Source: CAVTWS01 sp963732655
Lineage (GTDB): Bacteria > Actinomycetota > Acidimicrobiia > Acidimicrobiales > SHLQ01
Assembly (NCBI GenBank): GCA_963732655.1
Contig: CAVTAI010000013.1
Location: 186,001 to 250,000, forward strand
Direction: 5' to 3'
DNA: 64,000 nt
Under the pieces are notes generated by a model. It ran no database searches, had not been told where the DNA came from, and saw only the letters and a program-made list of their open reading frames with translations. The position numbers were made by a program, and so were the translations under genes. Shown here one piece after another: positions 17,805-29,500 of the stretch. How positions within the stretch are numbered: position 1 is the first letter of the stretch; the number at the start of each line of letters is the position of its first letter.

Positions 17805-18242
17805 ATGAAACGATGCGGAGTCCTCGTGCCCATAGCGTTCGTGGCGTTGCTGGCCTCGTGTGGCGACGACGACGACGACGCCGATGCGGGTGGCGACTCG
17901 CCCAGCGCCGACGTGGAGGCAGTGCTCGACGAGTGGTCGATCACGATGTCGGAGCCGTCGCTGTCGGCGGGAGATCACGTGATCGAGGCCAGCAACGTTG
18001 GAGCCGAAGCGCATGAGCTGGTCGTGTTCCGTACCGACCTTGCGGCAGATGCGTTGCCGGTCGACGCCGGTCGAGTTCCCGAGGACGGTGAGGGTCTCAC
18101 CTTTGTGGGCGAGATCGAGTCGTTCGATGCCGGAGGCGTCGAGTCAGGCACGTTCGAGTTCGAGGCCGGGCACTACGTGCTCGTGTGCAACCTGCCCGAC
18201 CATTATGAACAGGGCATGTATACGGAGATCGAGGTCAGCTGA
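17805..18242 (+). CDS. Cupredoxin-like copper-binding lipoprotein
   Basis: 145 residues. The lipoprotein signal is MKRCGVLVPIAFVALLASC, followed by an Asp-rich linker and a plastocyanin-like domain. Candidate type-1 copper ligands are His in AEAHELVV, then Cys, His and Met in VLVCNLPDHYEQGM, in the right order and spacing for a blue-copper site. AGGAGGGG lies just before the ATG. It would be an extracytoplasmic electron carrier or copper-handling protein. It stands alone between divergent and convergent neighbours. Confidence 0.75.
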   Translation: MKRCGVLVPIAFVALLASCGDDDDDADAGGDSPSADVEAVLDEWSITMSEPSLSAGDHVIEASNVGAEAHELVVFRTDLAADALPVDAGRVPEDGEGLTFVGEIESFDAGGVESGTFEFEAGHYVLVCNLPDHYEQGMYTEIEVS

Positions 18243-18317
18243 CCCGGCCATCGTCACCCACCTCTTGACGCTGTGACGTCGGTTCCCGGGTGTCGCTCGA
18301 TCTGTGTTCGAAACCCG

Positions 18318-21096
18318 TCAGCCGGTGTTGCGCAGTCCTGCCGCGATGCCGTTGATGGTCAGCAGGAGGGCCCGCTCGGTGAGGCGCTCTGTGTCGTCTC
18401 CCGACGCCGCGGCACGCGAGCGGGCGAGCAGCTCGACCTGGAGCACGTTGAGCGGGTCGAGATAGGCGTCGCGGACTCGTAGGGTCCGCTTCAGAAGCGG
18501 CACGGTGTCGAGCAGGCCGGCACCGGTGACGAGGCGCGAGCTCCCGTGTCGTGCGTTCGTGTTCGTCGACGATGACGTCGAAGAAGTGGTGGAGCGAGGG
18601 ATCGACCAGCTGCTCGACGTAGTGCCGGCTCATCGCCAGGTCGGTCTTGGCGAGCGTCATCTCGACGTTCGACACGAACGATGGCGAAGAACTCGCCAAT
18701 CGTCGAACATGATCGTCAGGACATCGGCGTGACCGGCGGCCCGGGCGGCCTCGAGCGCAGCACCGACCCCGAACCAGCCGGGGATGATCTGGCGCGACTG
18801 GGTCCATCCGAAGACCCACGGGATGGCGCGCAGATCGTCGATGCGCGCCGGGCCCCCGGAGTCGGTGGCGAGGCTCGAACGGCGCGCCGGTCGGGACCCG
18901 ATGTTCATGGCGGCCAACTCCTCGACCGGTGTCGAGCTGACGAAGTACTCGGCGAGTCCGTCGGCGTCGAGGAGCGCGCGGTACGCGGCGATACGCGCGT
19001 ACCGACATCAGCTCCATCACGTCGTTCCAGGCGCTGACGGTGACCGCGTCGTGGCGGGGGAGGCGATGGGTCAGCGATGCCTCGACGAGTGCTGACACCA
19101 CCAGGTCGAGATTGCGGCGCGCCAGGCCGGGGAGACCGAACTTGTCGGCGATGACCTCACCTTGTTCGGTGACCTTGATCTCGCCGTCGACCACGCCCGG
19201 CGGGCTGGCTCAAGATCGCCGCGTTGCTCGGGCCGCCGCCTCGTCCGACCGACCCGCCGCGGCCGTGGAACACGACGATGCGGACGCCGGTCTCGGTCGG
19301 ACACCATCGCAATCTCGCGCAGCGCCTTGTGGATCTCCCACTGGGACGTCGTGATGCCGCCGTCCTTGTTGGAGTCGGAGTAGCCGATCATCACCTCCTG
19401 CACGCCGCCGCCCAGTTCGACGATCCGTCGGTAGCCGTCGACCGCGAGCAGTTCGCGCAGCACGGTCCCGATGCTTCGGAGGTCCGAGATCGTCTCGAAC
19501 AGGGGCACGAAACGCAGACGAGCGACCTCGTTGGGCAGATCGATGAGGCCGGCGTCGCGGGCGAGCACGATTGGCGCGAGGACGTCATCGACACCCTGGG
19601 TCATCGACACGATGTAGCTGCCGATCACCTGGTTCCCCCAGCGGTCCATCACCGTTCGGAGCGTGGCCATGAGCGACGACCGGCTCCGGGCCGTCGGAGG
19701 TGACGGGCGGCGCCAAGGGTCGGCGGCTGGCGAACTTCGACCGAAAGGAGCTCGATCCGTTCGGACCGACGTCGAGAGACCGGTAGTCGACGCCGAGGGG
19801 CTCGAAGAGCTCGGCGAGCGCCTCGTGATGACGCGTGGCGTGCTCGCGGATGTCGAGGTAGGCGAGATGGAAACCGATCATCGCCACTGTCCGGCGGACC
19901 CGGGCGAGACGGCCGTAGGCCATCGTGGCCCCACCGTGGGCTTCGAGCGATGTCGCCATCTGGGCGAGATCTCGTTCGAGCACATCGGGGCCGGTGTAGG
20001 CGTCGGGCACCGGGTGGTGTGGCCGCGGTGTCGATCAGCCGGTGGTGGATCAACGTGCAGCGCTGACGGTACGGTTCGTCGAGGTTCACGCCCGGCGAGC
20101 AGCTCGGCGGAACCGGCGATGAGCGAGCGCTCCCGGCCCAGCGCGGCGATCAGCTCGGGTGACACGCCGACGACCGACGTGCTCACCGACAGCTCGGCCG
20201 ACAATCGCTCGATCTCGGCCACGAGCAGCCGAAGGGCCATGGCCCGTTGCACGGCGAGGACGGCGACGGTGGTCTCGCTGGTCACGTTCGGGTTGCCGTC
20301 GCGGTCTCCCCCGACCCACGACCCGAAGCGCACCGGCACCCGGTTGCCCGGAAGCTCGCCATCGATCGAGCGCAGCACCGCGTCGATGTCGTCGAACAGC
20401 TCGGGCACGCCGTCGGCCACGATGACGGCGAGGAAGTACAGGACAGATCGCGCTTCGTCGAGGGGGTTCGGACGCTCGCGTCGAAGCTCGTCGGTCTGCC
20501 ACATGGCGTCGATGAGCTCGTCGAGGCGCCGGTCGATCCGGGCCCGTTCGGCGGTGCTCGTACGACGCCTCGTTGCGTCGCTCGATGAGGGTTGCGGCGA
20601 CGGCCAGCTTGTCGAGGATGGACCGGCGAGACGCTTCGGTGGGATGTGCGGTGAACACCGGTTGCAGCTGGGCTCCGATCGTCGTGTCGACGATGTCGCG
20701 AGGTGCGATGCCGCGTTCCACGAGTCGGGCGACCATCGCTGCGAACTCGCTGCCGAACGCGGCACCTTCGGAGTCCAGGGTGTCGATGCGGTGCACCTGC
20801 TCGGCGGTGTTGGCCAGGTGGAAGTACATGGTGAATGCACGAGCCAGCCGTATGGCGTCGACGACATCGACATCGCCGAGCACGTCGACGAGGTCGGCGC
20901 TGGGTTGCCCGGCCCGGCGAACCCCTCGGGCGAGACCACGAACGTTCTCGACCAGGTCCAACAGACCTTGGCCGTGCTGACGCACCAGTGCATCACCGAG
21001 TTGGGCACCCAGACGCCGGATGTCGTTGCGCAGCGCGGCGTCGACATCGGCGAGATCGCCCGCGTCGTTGTGGTCGAGGCCGGTTCTGTGGGGCAT
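18318..21096 (-). pseudogene. ppc: Phosphoenolpyruvate carboxylase, broken by about ten frameshifts as sequenced
   Basis: All parts of PEP carboxylase (PEP plus bicarbonate to oxaloacetate) are present in order but in changing frames. Landmarks are VFTAHPTEASRR (catalytic His), GSWVGGDRDGNPNVT, a segment NLDEPYRQRC, MIGYSDSNKDGGITTSQWEI, VVFHGRGGSVGRGGGP, a glycine-rich loop, FVSNVEMTLAKTDLAM and the C-terminal LLLTINGIAAGLRNTG. The breaks fall near 20565, 20090, 20020, 19685, 19305, 19205, 18990, 18690 (two) and 18540. Each is of the one-extra-base type, and I see no stop substitutions inside the segments, which argues for sequence errors over decay. ATG 21096 or 21117. Confidence 0.9.
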
Positions 21097-21225
21097 GGAG
21101 CCCACCGTACTCATCACGGCCGGACGGCCGGTCCGTCTACGGCCGACACACGCTCACCGGCAGGCGACGTCCCTCCAAAGGTCGACACGACTAGCCTTCA
21201 TGGGCACTGATAAGTAGGACCAGGC

Positions 21226-23218
21226 ATGGCGCGGCGGAAGCTCCTCGGACGTGTTGTCGTGTTGGCGCTCGGCGTGGTGGCAATGCCTCAGGCATCAGCC
21301 GACGAGGTGCTCTACGGGGACGGATCCGGCGCCAATCCCGGCTACGCACTCGAACCCGGCGTCGAACTGGCGCTGCCGGCCGGTGTGTGACGACCAGCGC
21401 CAGTGTCCAGATTCTCGGCGGTGCAGGTCACGCCGCCGTCGGGTTCCTACCACCCCCTCGCCCAACCGGTGTCCATCGTCGACCGGACCTTCGATCCGAT
21501 CAACCAGGTTGTCCGCGGCACGGTCTCTGGGATTGCCGGGATTCCCGCGACCGGCGTGACCGGGGTGGCGGTCTCGGCGACCGTCATCCAACGTGGGATC
21601 GGTGCCCGGGTGTCGGTCTACGGTTGCCACGAGAACGTTCCCGCGGCTGGTGTCACGGTGACTGCGGCGAACAGCGTTATCCGCGGCTCCGCGTCGGAGC
21701 CAACCTCGGTATCGCGTGGCCACGTCTGATCGATGGTCAACGCGACGTGTGCGCTCGAGTCACTGGGTCTGGTGAGGTGATCCTCGAGGTGCTCGGATGG
21801 TTCGGCCCCTCGCCGGTCACATCGGTTCGACCACCGTGGAACCTCCATGACATCGAGCTCGCCCCGGGCCTCGTTCCCGCTGCCCCGGTTCGATTGGTGG
21901 ACACACGAGGGGGCCCTCCGGTGCCGGCGGCCGGCGTCCACCGCATCGCGTTCCCTGTCGGCCCTTATCCCGCCGATCTCACCGACGTCGTGCTCAACGT
22001 CACCGTCACGGAACCCGACACGGCCGGGCATCTCACTGCGTGGCCGTGCGACTCCCCGCGCCCGGTGGCCTCGAACATCAACTACGTGGCCCGCCAGACC
22101 GTGCCCAACGCCGTTGTCGTCGCCGTCGGGGCCAGCCGTGAGGTGTGTTTCTTCAGCCAGGCGCGCACGCACTTGGTCGTCGATCTCTCGGGCACGTTCG
22201 TGTTCGGCGCCGGCTTGGGGCTGGCCCAGGTGACGCCGTACCGGGTGCTCGACACTCGCACTCCCATCGTCCCCATCCGCCACGCCGCCGGTGCTGTGCT
22301 CGAGCTTCGGGTGACGGGAACCGGTGAGGTGCCGGCGTCAGGAGTCGAGGCGGTCGCGCTCAACGTCACGGTCACCGATCCGCAGGCCGCTGGATTCGTG
22401 ACGGTCTACCCGTGCGGTCAGGCGCCGCCGCTGGCGTCGAACCTCAACTACGTCGCCGGGGAGACGGTGGCCAACCTCGTCGTCACGAAGGTCGGCGTCG
22501 GGGGTCGCATGTGCCTGATCTCTTCGCAACCGACCCATCTCGTCGCCGACGCCTACGGGTGGTTCGGTCCGACAGCGACCGCGAGGTACTGCGGCAGAAG
22601 CCCGTATCGGCTTTTCAACACCGCGATGACGGTGCTGCATTGTTTCCGGACGAGTACCTCTCCTACCGATTGGCTGAGGACTTCGACGTCGACCCGGAGG
22701 CGGTGCTTCTCAATCTCACCGTCACCGAACCTGAGGCGGCGGGTTACGCCACCGTGTACCCCTGTGATCGGGCCGTGCCACAGACATCGAACCTGAACTA
22801 CGTCGCCGGAGAGACAGTCGCCAATTCAGTCATCGTCCGCGGGACCTACGGTTCGACAACCCAGGAAGTCGGCGTGGTCTGCTTCCTGGCCCAGGAAACG
22901 ACTCACATGGTGGCGGACGCCGCCGGGGTCTTCTCCTCGGAGCCTCTGTGGTTCTTCCTGCCGGGTAGCCCCTGCGGACCGACGATCGGTCGGTCTACAG
23001 TCCCCTCCGGAACCGTGCTGGTGGTCGCAGAGGTCGGTTCCTCGCCCGCGGCGATCTGGCCGGCGCCGACCCCTTCGAGGGCGGCGAACGGGCCGCACGG
23101 ATGTGGGGTGATCCACACGTGGATCATCGGTGACGGTTGGAAGTGCACGAGGCCGTCAGGGCAGGTCTTCGCCGGCGAGCGTCGTGCCCGCGCACCTGAG
23201 GGGCGTCGCCGGGCGTGA
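21226..23218 (+). CDS. Secreted actinobacterial surface protein with three beta-rich repeats, several frameshifts
   Basis: A signal peptide (ARRKLLGRVVVLALGVVAMP, cleaved after ASA) starts at ATG 21226. Three repeats of about 125 residues follow, of the type common in secreted actinobacterial proteins: PVRLVDTRGG or YRVLDTRTP, then GVPATGV-like, VALNVTVTDPQAAGFVTVYPCG, SNLNYVAGETVANLVV and THLVADAYGWFG. Frames change near 21390, 21690 and 22650. The last two look like a missing base, unlike the extra-base pattern elsewhere. The true C terminus is uncertain because the tail overlaps the opposing gene. Confidence 0.65.
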
Positions 23219-24203
23219 AGCACAGGTCGTCATGGATGTGCCATTGCATCAGCGGACCGCCGAGGTCGGGAACGTCGTCCAACGCGATGTCCGGCGGCAG
23301 CATGAACATGGCGCTGACCAGCACCTTGGACCCGTCGGGTTGCGGTTCGTAGACGAGGCTTTCCGGGAAGTTGGGATCGAGGGTGATGTCGTCGTCGATC
23401 CAGTCCCACTGGATGAAGTGCTCGTGGCCGGTGCCGCTGTCGCCGATCGAGTGAAAGCCCGCCGCTTCGGCTATGGCGGGGTCGGACCATTGGGGGAGGT
23501 ACCGGAGGGTGACGGCGATGAGGTTCTCCGCCGCAGCCTGTTGAGCGGGCGTGACTCCCGGGGTTCCCGACAGATCGATGGGGAGCGAGGGGTCATAGGG
23601 CTGAACCGTGGGGGCGCCGTCGCCGACCGTGGTGTCGTGGGCCTCCGCCGGATCGTGGGCCTCGGTGGTGTCGTGGGCCTCGGTGGCGTCGTGGGCATGG
23701 TCGGTGTCGGCATGAGCGTGCGACGTCGTGCTGAACATCGCCGGCACGACCAACGCGGACACCGCCAGCCCCGCCAGGAGCTTCATCGGCCGGGTGGCGG
23801 GAAGGTGCCGATGACGCAAGGAGACGATCGCCGTGACTACGGACACCACGCCCATGCCGGCGCAGGCACTGTCGGCGAACTGGGGAGCCTCACGCGTCTC
23901 CAGGCCGCCGATTGCGTCGAGGCCCGTGAGCCGAGTGGTCAGCCACCCGGCGACGGCGACCGAGTTGATCGCGATGAGGGCGAACGACGACAGCCGGCCG
24001 GGCCTGATGACAGCCATGACGCCGGCGCCGATCTGCGCCAGGGCCAAAACAACGAACAACCGGGTCAGGCCGACGTGGTCGGCGTGGATGCCCGCGGCGG
24101 CCGCATGAATGGCACCGGCGCCGATGGAGGCCACCGAGGCCAGGGTAAGGCCATCGAGCGCGCTCCGGCCGGACCACGGCGTTGCGGCGGGAGCGACGGT
24201 CAC
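23010..24203 (-). CDS. Multi-pass membrane protein with His-rich linker and extracytoplasmic domain, frameshifts at the end
   Basis: Residues 1-160 hold four to five membrane segments (GLTLASVASIGAGAIHAAAAG, RLFVVLALAQIGAGVMAVI, FALIAINSVAVAGWLTT, a further pair near 125-160). Then comes a His/Asp linker made of repeats like AHDTTEAHDPAE. A soluble domain follows with many His and acidic residues: FHSIGDSGTGHEHFIQWDW, VLVSAMFMLPP, LMQWHIHDDLCF. After VRG the frame shifts twice near 23190-23160. It continues as PDGLVHFQPSPMIHVWITPHPCGPFAALEGVGAG and probably ends near CDHQHG at about 23015. The histidines suggest metal binding; no family name is secure. Confidence 0.6.
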
Positions 24204-24339
24204 ATCCCCAGCTTAGAAGCTGGCGTCCCCACGGGCCGAGGGCGCCTTTCACTCGAGTGTCACAGGGGGTGGGCATGATGGTCGGCATGGGCGAAGCGAA
24301 GGTTGCCGACAGGATCGTCGGGGAGGAGAGGAAGGGGCC

Positions 24340-24661
24340 ATGAGGGCAGAAGACGGTGGTGCGCCCACCGTGCGGTTCGCCGAGACGGCTCGGCACCTGG
24401 GTCGAGCGGCCGCGTCTGCGGGGGCTCGAGGTGCCGTCGTTCCGGAGCCCGCCCGGGATCAGCGAGGTGCAACGAAGCATCAAGCGTCGGGGCCAGTCCG
24501 CCACGGTCGCAGTGCGTCTCCGGGGCCGGCCGTGGGCGGCGGTCGTGTCCGACATGATCGAAGGCATCGTCGTGGCCAACGGTCTGACCGGAGCGAAGGC
24601 GGACATGGCGCGATCGGCGCTGTGGTTGGTCGTGGAGCCGGCCACCCACGCCGCCGCGTGA
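24340..24661 (+). CDS. Short unknown protein, one frameshift
   Basis: About 106 residues from the ATG at 24340, preceded by GGAAGGGG. The first frame gives RAEDGGAPTVRFAETARHL; near 24395 one extra G seems present, after which the frame gives RLRGLEVPSFRSPPGISEVQ and RGRPWAAVVSDMIEGIVVANGL. The C-terminal half, with RRGQSATVAVRLRGRPWAAVV, looks like a real fold, but I do not recognise it. It lies directly upstream of the tRNA-Leu gene. Confidence 0.4.
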
Positions 24662-24695
24662 TCCGCGAACCGGGCACTACCGTGACGGGCCACCC

Positions 24696-24779
24696 GCCCG
24701 GGTGGCGAAACTGGCAGACGCAGGGGGCTTAAACCCCTCTGACCGTAAGGTCATGCGGGTTCGATCCCCGCCCCGGGCA
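24696..24779 (+). tRNA. tRNA-Leu (anticodon TAA)
   Basis: The acceptor stem GCCCGGG (24696-24702) pairs with CCCGGGC (24772-24778), with discriminator A and no encoded CCA. The D-arm is TGGCGAAACTGGCAGACGC. The anticodon loop is CTTAAAC with anticodon TAA. A long variable arm (CTGACCGTAAGGTCAT) marks a class II tRNA, and the T-arm is GCGGGTTCGATCCCCGC. Its 3' half is repeated at 51823, so it is the integration site of the island that follows. Confidence 0.93.
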
Positions 24780-24789
24780 CATGCTCTGA
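24728..24789. repeat. attL: 3' half of tRNA-Leu(TAA) plus 9 bases
   Basis: Runs from the anticodon loop through the tRNA end and ATGCTCTGA. It matches 51823-51884 except for one base in the variable arm (T versus G). Confidence 0.85.
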
Positions 24790-24849
24790 CCTGGGGTTTT
24801 GTCCGTCCAAGGCACCTAGACGTCACTGCTTCGGAGCTCGCAGAATGCC

Positions 24850-24871
24850 GAAAAGCGCACAAAAAGCGCAC
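24850..24871. repeat. Tandem 11-bp pair (R)AAAAGCGCAC, att-side
   Basis: Two adjacent copies of an 11-mer ending AAAAGCGCAC lie between the tRNA and the integrase. The same pair is seen at 51684-51705, 51931-51952 and, shortened, at 56576-56595, always beside a tRNA-Leu att sequence. These are likely integrase arm-binding sites. Confidence 0.55.
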
Positions 24872-24882
24872 AGAGCCTGTGT

Positions 24883-24888
24883 TACAAT
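24883..24888 (+). promoter_or_regulatory. -10 box TACAAT of the integrase gene
   Basis: TACAAT ends 6 bases before the integrase ATG at 24895, with no ribosome binding site: a leaderless promoter. Confidence 0.55.
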
Positions 24889-24894
24889 CTGGTC

Positions 24895-26036
24895 ATGGCG
24901 AGGGGCTCGGTGATCAAGCGCCACGGCGGCTACGGGTTCCGGGCGGACCTCGGGCCTGACCCGGCCACGGGCAAGCGGCGCCAACTGAACCGGCAGGGGT
25001 TCCGCACCCGGCGGGAGGCCGAGGCGGCGCTCGAGGAGGCACTCGGCGCCGCCCGATCGGGCTCGGCGGTGTCGCGCTCGGCCATGACGCTCGGCCAGTA
25101 CCTCGACGAGTGGTTGGCCGGTGAGCGTCAGCGGCTCAAGGAGACGTCGTGGGCGAGCTACCGGATCGCGGTCGCCCGAGTGAAGGCGCACATGGGCCGC
25201 ACCAAGCTCCAGGCGCTGTCTGCCGCGGGATGTCGAACGCTTCTACCAGGGCCTCGGTGACTCGGAGACGGGTGGGCGGGCGCTGTCGGCCAAGACGATC
25301 CGCAACACCCACGTCGTGTTGCGCAAGGCGCTGTCCGACGCCGAGCGCCTGGGCGTCCTCTCCCGCAACCCTGCAGCGATCGCCCGGCCTCCGGTGCCCG
25401 AGCGCAAGGAGCAGCGCACCTGGTCGTCCGACGATCTGCGCGACTTCTTCGCCCACGTGGCCGAGGACCGCCTGTTCGCCGTCTACGTGTTGCTGGCCAC
25501 CACCGGCCTGCGGCGTGGTGAGGCGCTCGGCCTGCGCTGGTCCGACGTCGACCTCGACGGCCGGGAGCTCTCGCGTCGTCCAGACCTTCACCACGGTCAA
25601 CGATGAGGTCATCGTGTCCACCCCCAAGACCAAACGCAGCCGCGCGGATCGTCTACCTCGACGCCCAGACGGTCGATGTCCTGCGCGAGCACCGCCAGCG
25701 CCAGCGCGAGGAGCGCCTGGCCGCTGGGCCCGCGTGGGACGCCACGTCGCGACCTGGTGTTCACCGACGAGCTGGGCGGCCTCCGTCCACCCCGACGTCT
25801 TCAGCCGAGCGTTCGCAGAATCAGGTCCGCCGAGGCCGGCCTCCCGGTGAATCCGCCTGCACGACCTCCGCCACACCTACGCGACCCTGGCCTTGAAGGC
25901 CGGCGTCCACCCCAAGGTCGTGTCCGAGCGCCTCGGCCACGCCACCGTCGGCATCACCCTCGACCTGTACTCCCACGTCACCCCCGCCCTCGGCCGCGAC
26001 GCTGCCGACACGGTCGCTGCCCAGATCTTCGGGTGA
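24895..26036 (+). pseudogene. Tyrosine site-specific integrase, broken by about eight frameshifts as sequenced
   Basis: A phage-type integrase of about 375 residues when the frames are joined. The N terminus ARGSVIKRHGGYGFRADL and the SAM-like core-binding segment TLGQYLDEWLAGERQRLKE lie in the first frame. The catalytic domain then shows TGLRRGEALGLRW (first Arg), HDLRHTYATLAL (His-x-x-Arg) and GHATVGITLDLYSHV (His and the nucleophile Tyr). Breaks near 25230, 25575, 25640, 25750, 25790, 25820, 25830 and 25850 are all of the one-extra-base kind, often in short G or C runs. All catalytic residues survive. It lies 115 bases after the tRNA-Leu whose 3' half is duplicated, as for a functional int-att pair. 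Confidence 0.85.
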
Positions 26037-26113
26037 GGGCGGCGGGGGGCGTTCGCTCGGCGGTCAGTCGCTACAGTCGGTGCTCTGGCGTCAGACGAAA
26101 GCGAGGACCTCAC

Positions 26114-26338
26114 ATGTCGAAGCGAGGGCAGCACGTGATGCCGGCGGGCAGCGGCTGGGCGGTCCGCAAGGCCGGGGCCAGCCGTGCCTCGGGCACGTAC
26201 GCGACGCAGCAGGAAGCGATCGAGCGGGCGCGCGATCTTGCCAAGAAGCAGAAGACCGAGCTCTACATCCACGGCGCCGACGGCCTCATCCGCGAGCGAG
26301 ATTCGTATGGTCGTGACCCGGTCCGTTCGAGAGGCTGA
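26114..26338 (+). CDS. DUF2188 family small protein
   Basis: 74 residues with the full DUF2188 pattern: SGWAVRKAGASRASGTYATQ, then EAIERARDLAKKQKTELYIHG and the closing GLIRERDSYGRDP. These small beta-alpha proteins are frequent on actinobacterial mobile elements and of unknown function. GAGGACCT precedes the ATG. The 250 bases that follow (26339-26591) show no further gene. Confidence 0.85.
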   Translation: MSKRGQHVMPAGSGWAVRKAGASRASGTYATQQEAIERARDLAKKQKTELYIHGADGLIRERDSYGRDPVRSRG

Positions 26339-26591
26339 TGGCGGCGGCCAGCACGCGTACGACCGCAGCGTTTTCATCTTGGGTCGCTGCCGGACGACCG
26401 TTCCTTCTGACATGAGGAGCTGGTGTCTCGTGGGCCTCTCAGGATCAGTGGTCCTGCGGGGTCAAGGGGCCGCCCGGTTGGGCGGAGGCGAGGACACGGA
26501 GCGGAGCGGAGTCCCGCAGCCGGCCCTTGACGCCGATCCCTGGGGACAGGATCGACATCGCCTCGCCCGGCCGGGCGCGGCGTAGCCACGG

Positions 26592-29500
26592 TCATCTCCC
26601 GATACCGAGGTGGGGCCCGTCGTGGTCGATCCCTCGGCTCTTCGCCGGTGCCGTGGCTCGGGTGAGGTCGGCGATGGCCTGGTTGGCGAGGTCGATGCTG
26701 TGTTGGCGGCCTGGGTCGTCGCGATGGCGGGTTGGCCGGAGGCCGGCGTGATCGTGGGCGGCGTGGTGTTGGTCGAGGTGGCCGGCGGCGTGGTCCCAGG
26801 CTCGGGCTGGTTCCCGTTCGGAGGGTCGGGTCCCGATGGTGTCGAGGATGAGGCTTGGTGGCTGGCGGCGGATCTGGCGGGCGCGGAGTTTCCGGTCGGG
26901 TTCGAGTTGGTCATCGATGGCGGTGAGCTGGTGTTGCCAGTCGGGCCGGTTCACGGCGACCTGCCGGGCCTCGGCGAGGCGTCGTTCGACGGCCTCGGCG
27001 TGGCGGGCGAGCCGCTCGACCGTGGTCGTCTGAGCGTCGATCTGGTGTGGGAGGTGGGCGATGGTGCGTTTGGCGGCTGCGATGTCGGTCTCGTGACCGC
27101 GGCGCCGGAACGGCCGGTCGTGCTCGGCGAGCGTGCGCGGGCGCGCTGCAGGTCGGCGTGGAGGGCGTCGAGGGTGGCGGCTGCGCGGCGGTGGTCTTCT
27201 CGGGCCCACCTGGCTTCGAGGGGTAGCTGTGTGAGCGCGGCGTCGAGCTGGTCGAGGCGTTCGATGAGTGCGGCTCGTTCGGTCGTGGAGGCGGCGGAGG
27301 TCGGTGGCGGGGAGGGTGCCGGGCCGGTGGGTGAGCTGTTCGGCGAGCTGGGCGCGGCGGGTGTGGGCGGGTTGGTCGATCCAGGACCGGTTCATGGACT
27401 CGGACGAACACGTCGAGCGCGGTGTCTTCGCCGGTGAGGGCGATGTAGGCGTCGTTGCTGTCCCGGCCGCGGGTGAGGGGGACGTAGAGGCCGCGGATGT
27501 CGGTGGGGCCGTCGAGGACGAGGATGGAGCGGTCGACGGTGCGGCCTTGGGTGGCGTGGCTGGTCTGCGCGTAGCCGAGCTCGACGTGCTCGGCGACGTA
27601 GGAGGCGGGGAGCCGGACGCGTGCCCGGTCGGCCCGGTGAGCGGTGAGGTCGCCGTTGCGGTGCACGGTGGTGATGGTCCAGTGGTCGCGGTTGTGGACC
27701 ATGCTCGCGGTCGGTGAGGAGGTGGCGGTCGTTACGGCGGGTGACGATCTCGTCGCCGACGTGGAGCCGGTACCCGCCGGCGACGACGTGCGGCCGCTGG
27801 TGGTCGAGTTCGCCGGTGTCGATGCGGCGTTGTTGGGCGGCGTGGTTGAGCCGGGCGACGGTGTCGTTGGTCGGCGCGCACGAGCACGACGGTCTGGCCG
27901 TGTCGGCGGGCGGTCGCACCAGGCGTCGAGGGCGTCCGTTCGCATCGGGTGGCGGTGCCGCCGTGGAGGCGGCCGTGGTCGGTCGTAGAGGTCGGCGACG
28001 GTCGGTGTCGCCGCGTCGGAGCCGGAGGGATGGCGTCGCGTTCCCATGGTTGGTGAACCGGTGGACGCGGTCGAGCTCGATCGCGCCGTAGGTGTCGACG
28101 AGGAGGCCGAACATGCCGCCGCGGCCGACGGCGGAGAACTGCATCGGGTCCCCGACCAGGGCGATGCGCCAGCCTCGGGTGTCGGCGAGGGCGGCGAGTC
28201 GGTCGAGCCGGTCGGTGGGGACCATGGCGGCTTCGTCGACGATGATGGTGGCGCCCGACGGGGAGGTCGTAGCGGTGGTCGGGTGGGCGGCGCCGGGTGT
28301 GTTCGGTGAGGAGCTTGTCGATCGTGTCGGCCATCGACACCGGTCTCCGCAGCGAGCACGTCGGCGGCGGTCGCGGAGGGGGCGACACCGAACACCGCCC
28401 GGCCCTCGGCGTGAAGGTGCGCGACCGCCGGGGCCAGGGCGGTGGTCTTGCCGGTGCCGGCCGGGCCGACCACCAGCACCAGGTCGCCGTGCCCGGCGAC
28501 CGCGGCGGCGGTCTCGGCCTGGGGGCCCGTCAACGCGCACGCGCTGTGGTCCACGGCGCGCGGCGGAGCGCACTGGCCGTGTGGGCGGTGCGGCGTTCGC
28601 GCCCACTCCAGCAGCCGAGTCTTCTTGGGCCAGGATCGTCGGGGGTGGTGAGGGCCCGGTCGGCGATCGACTCGGTGACCGGCCGGCCATCACGGCGCAG
28701 GAGCGCACCGTCGGGGACCGGGCGGGAGAGGTCGACGCAGTGCTCGCGCGATGGCGCGATCGGTGAGCTGGTCGAGGATGTCGCCGATCACGTTGCGGGT
28801 CGATGCCGGTGTCGGTGGGGAGGGCGGCGGCGAGCTCGCGGGTGATCTCGGCGGGCCGCCACGTCGACTGCTTCTCCGCCAACGCCGCCATCGCGGCGGT
28901 CGATCGTGTCGGTCTCGGCGTTGTGGGTCGAGGTCGTGGGCGGCGAGCCAGCCGGTGGCGTGATCGACGACCCGGTGCGGGTCGAGGCCGAGCGCCGTCG
29001 ACCCGCTCGGCCCAGTCGTCGTGCAGCGCGTCGGCGTCGGCGGCGTGGGGTTTGGCGGGCCGGCAGTCGATGACGGCTTCGCGCTCGAGCCGCCACCGTT
29101 CCCGCGGGGTCGGGTCGCGGCCCAACGTGTCGGTGAACCGGTCGAGCTTCACGTCGATCCGGCGTTGCACGTCGGCGGTGCGCGGGGAGAACTCTTCGAG
29201 CACCGCGGTCGGGGACGAGGTCGATCTCGGCGATGCCGTTGGTGACCGGTCTCGCCAGCGCGACCCCGAGCCGGCGGGTCAACTCCGAGCGCAGGGTGGC
29301 GTGGTAGATCGCCGACAGGGTCCGCTGGTCCATCTTCAGCGATGCGGGCATCGAGCGCCAGCCAGCGCCCATCCGGGGAGCGGACCCGGTTGGCGATCAC
29401 CACATGGGTATGCAGCTGCGGGTCAAGCGCCCGCGAGGTGTGCTGACGGAACGCCGCCGCGACGATCCCCTCGGCGTCGACGACGGCGACCTGGCCGCCG

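Noticed and set aside
18318..21096. Programmed frameshifting in PEP carboxylase
   Set aside because: About ten shifts at unrelated sequences cannot be programmed; they lack slippery motifs and look like insertion errors.
26592..27440. Plus-strand frame rich in Val/Gly/Glu opposite the relaxase end
   Set aside because: Antisense of the Arg/Ala-rich relaxase C terminus, with no motif of its own.
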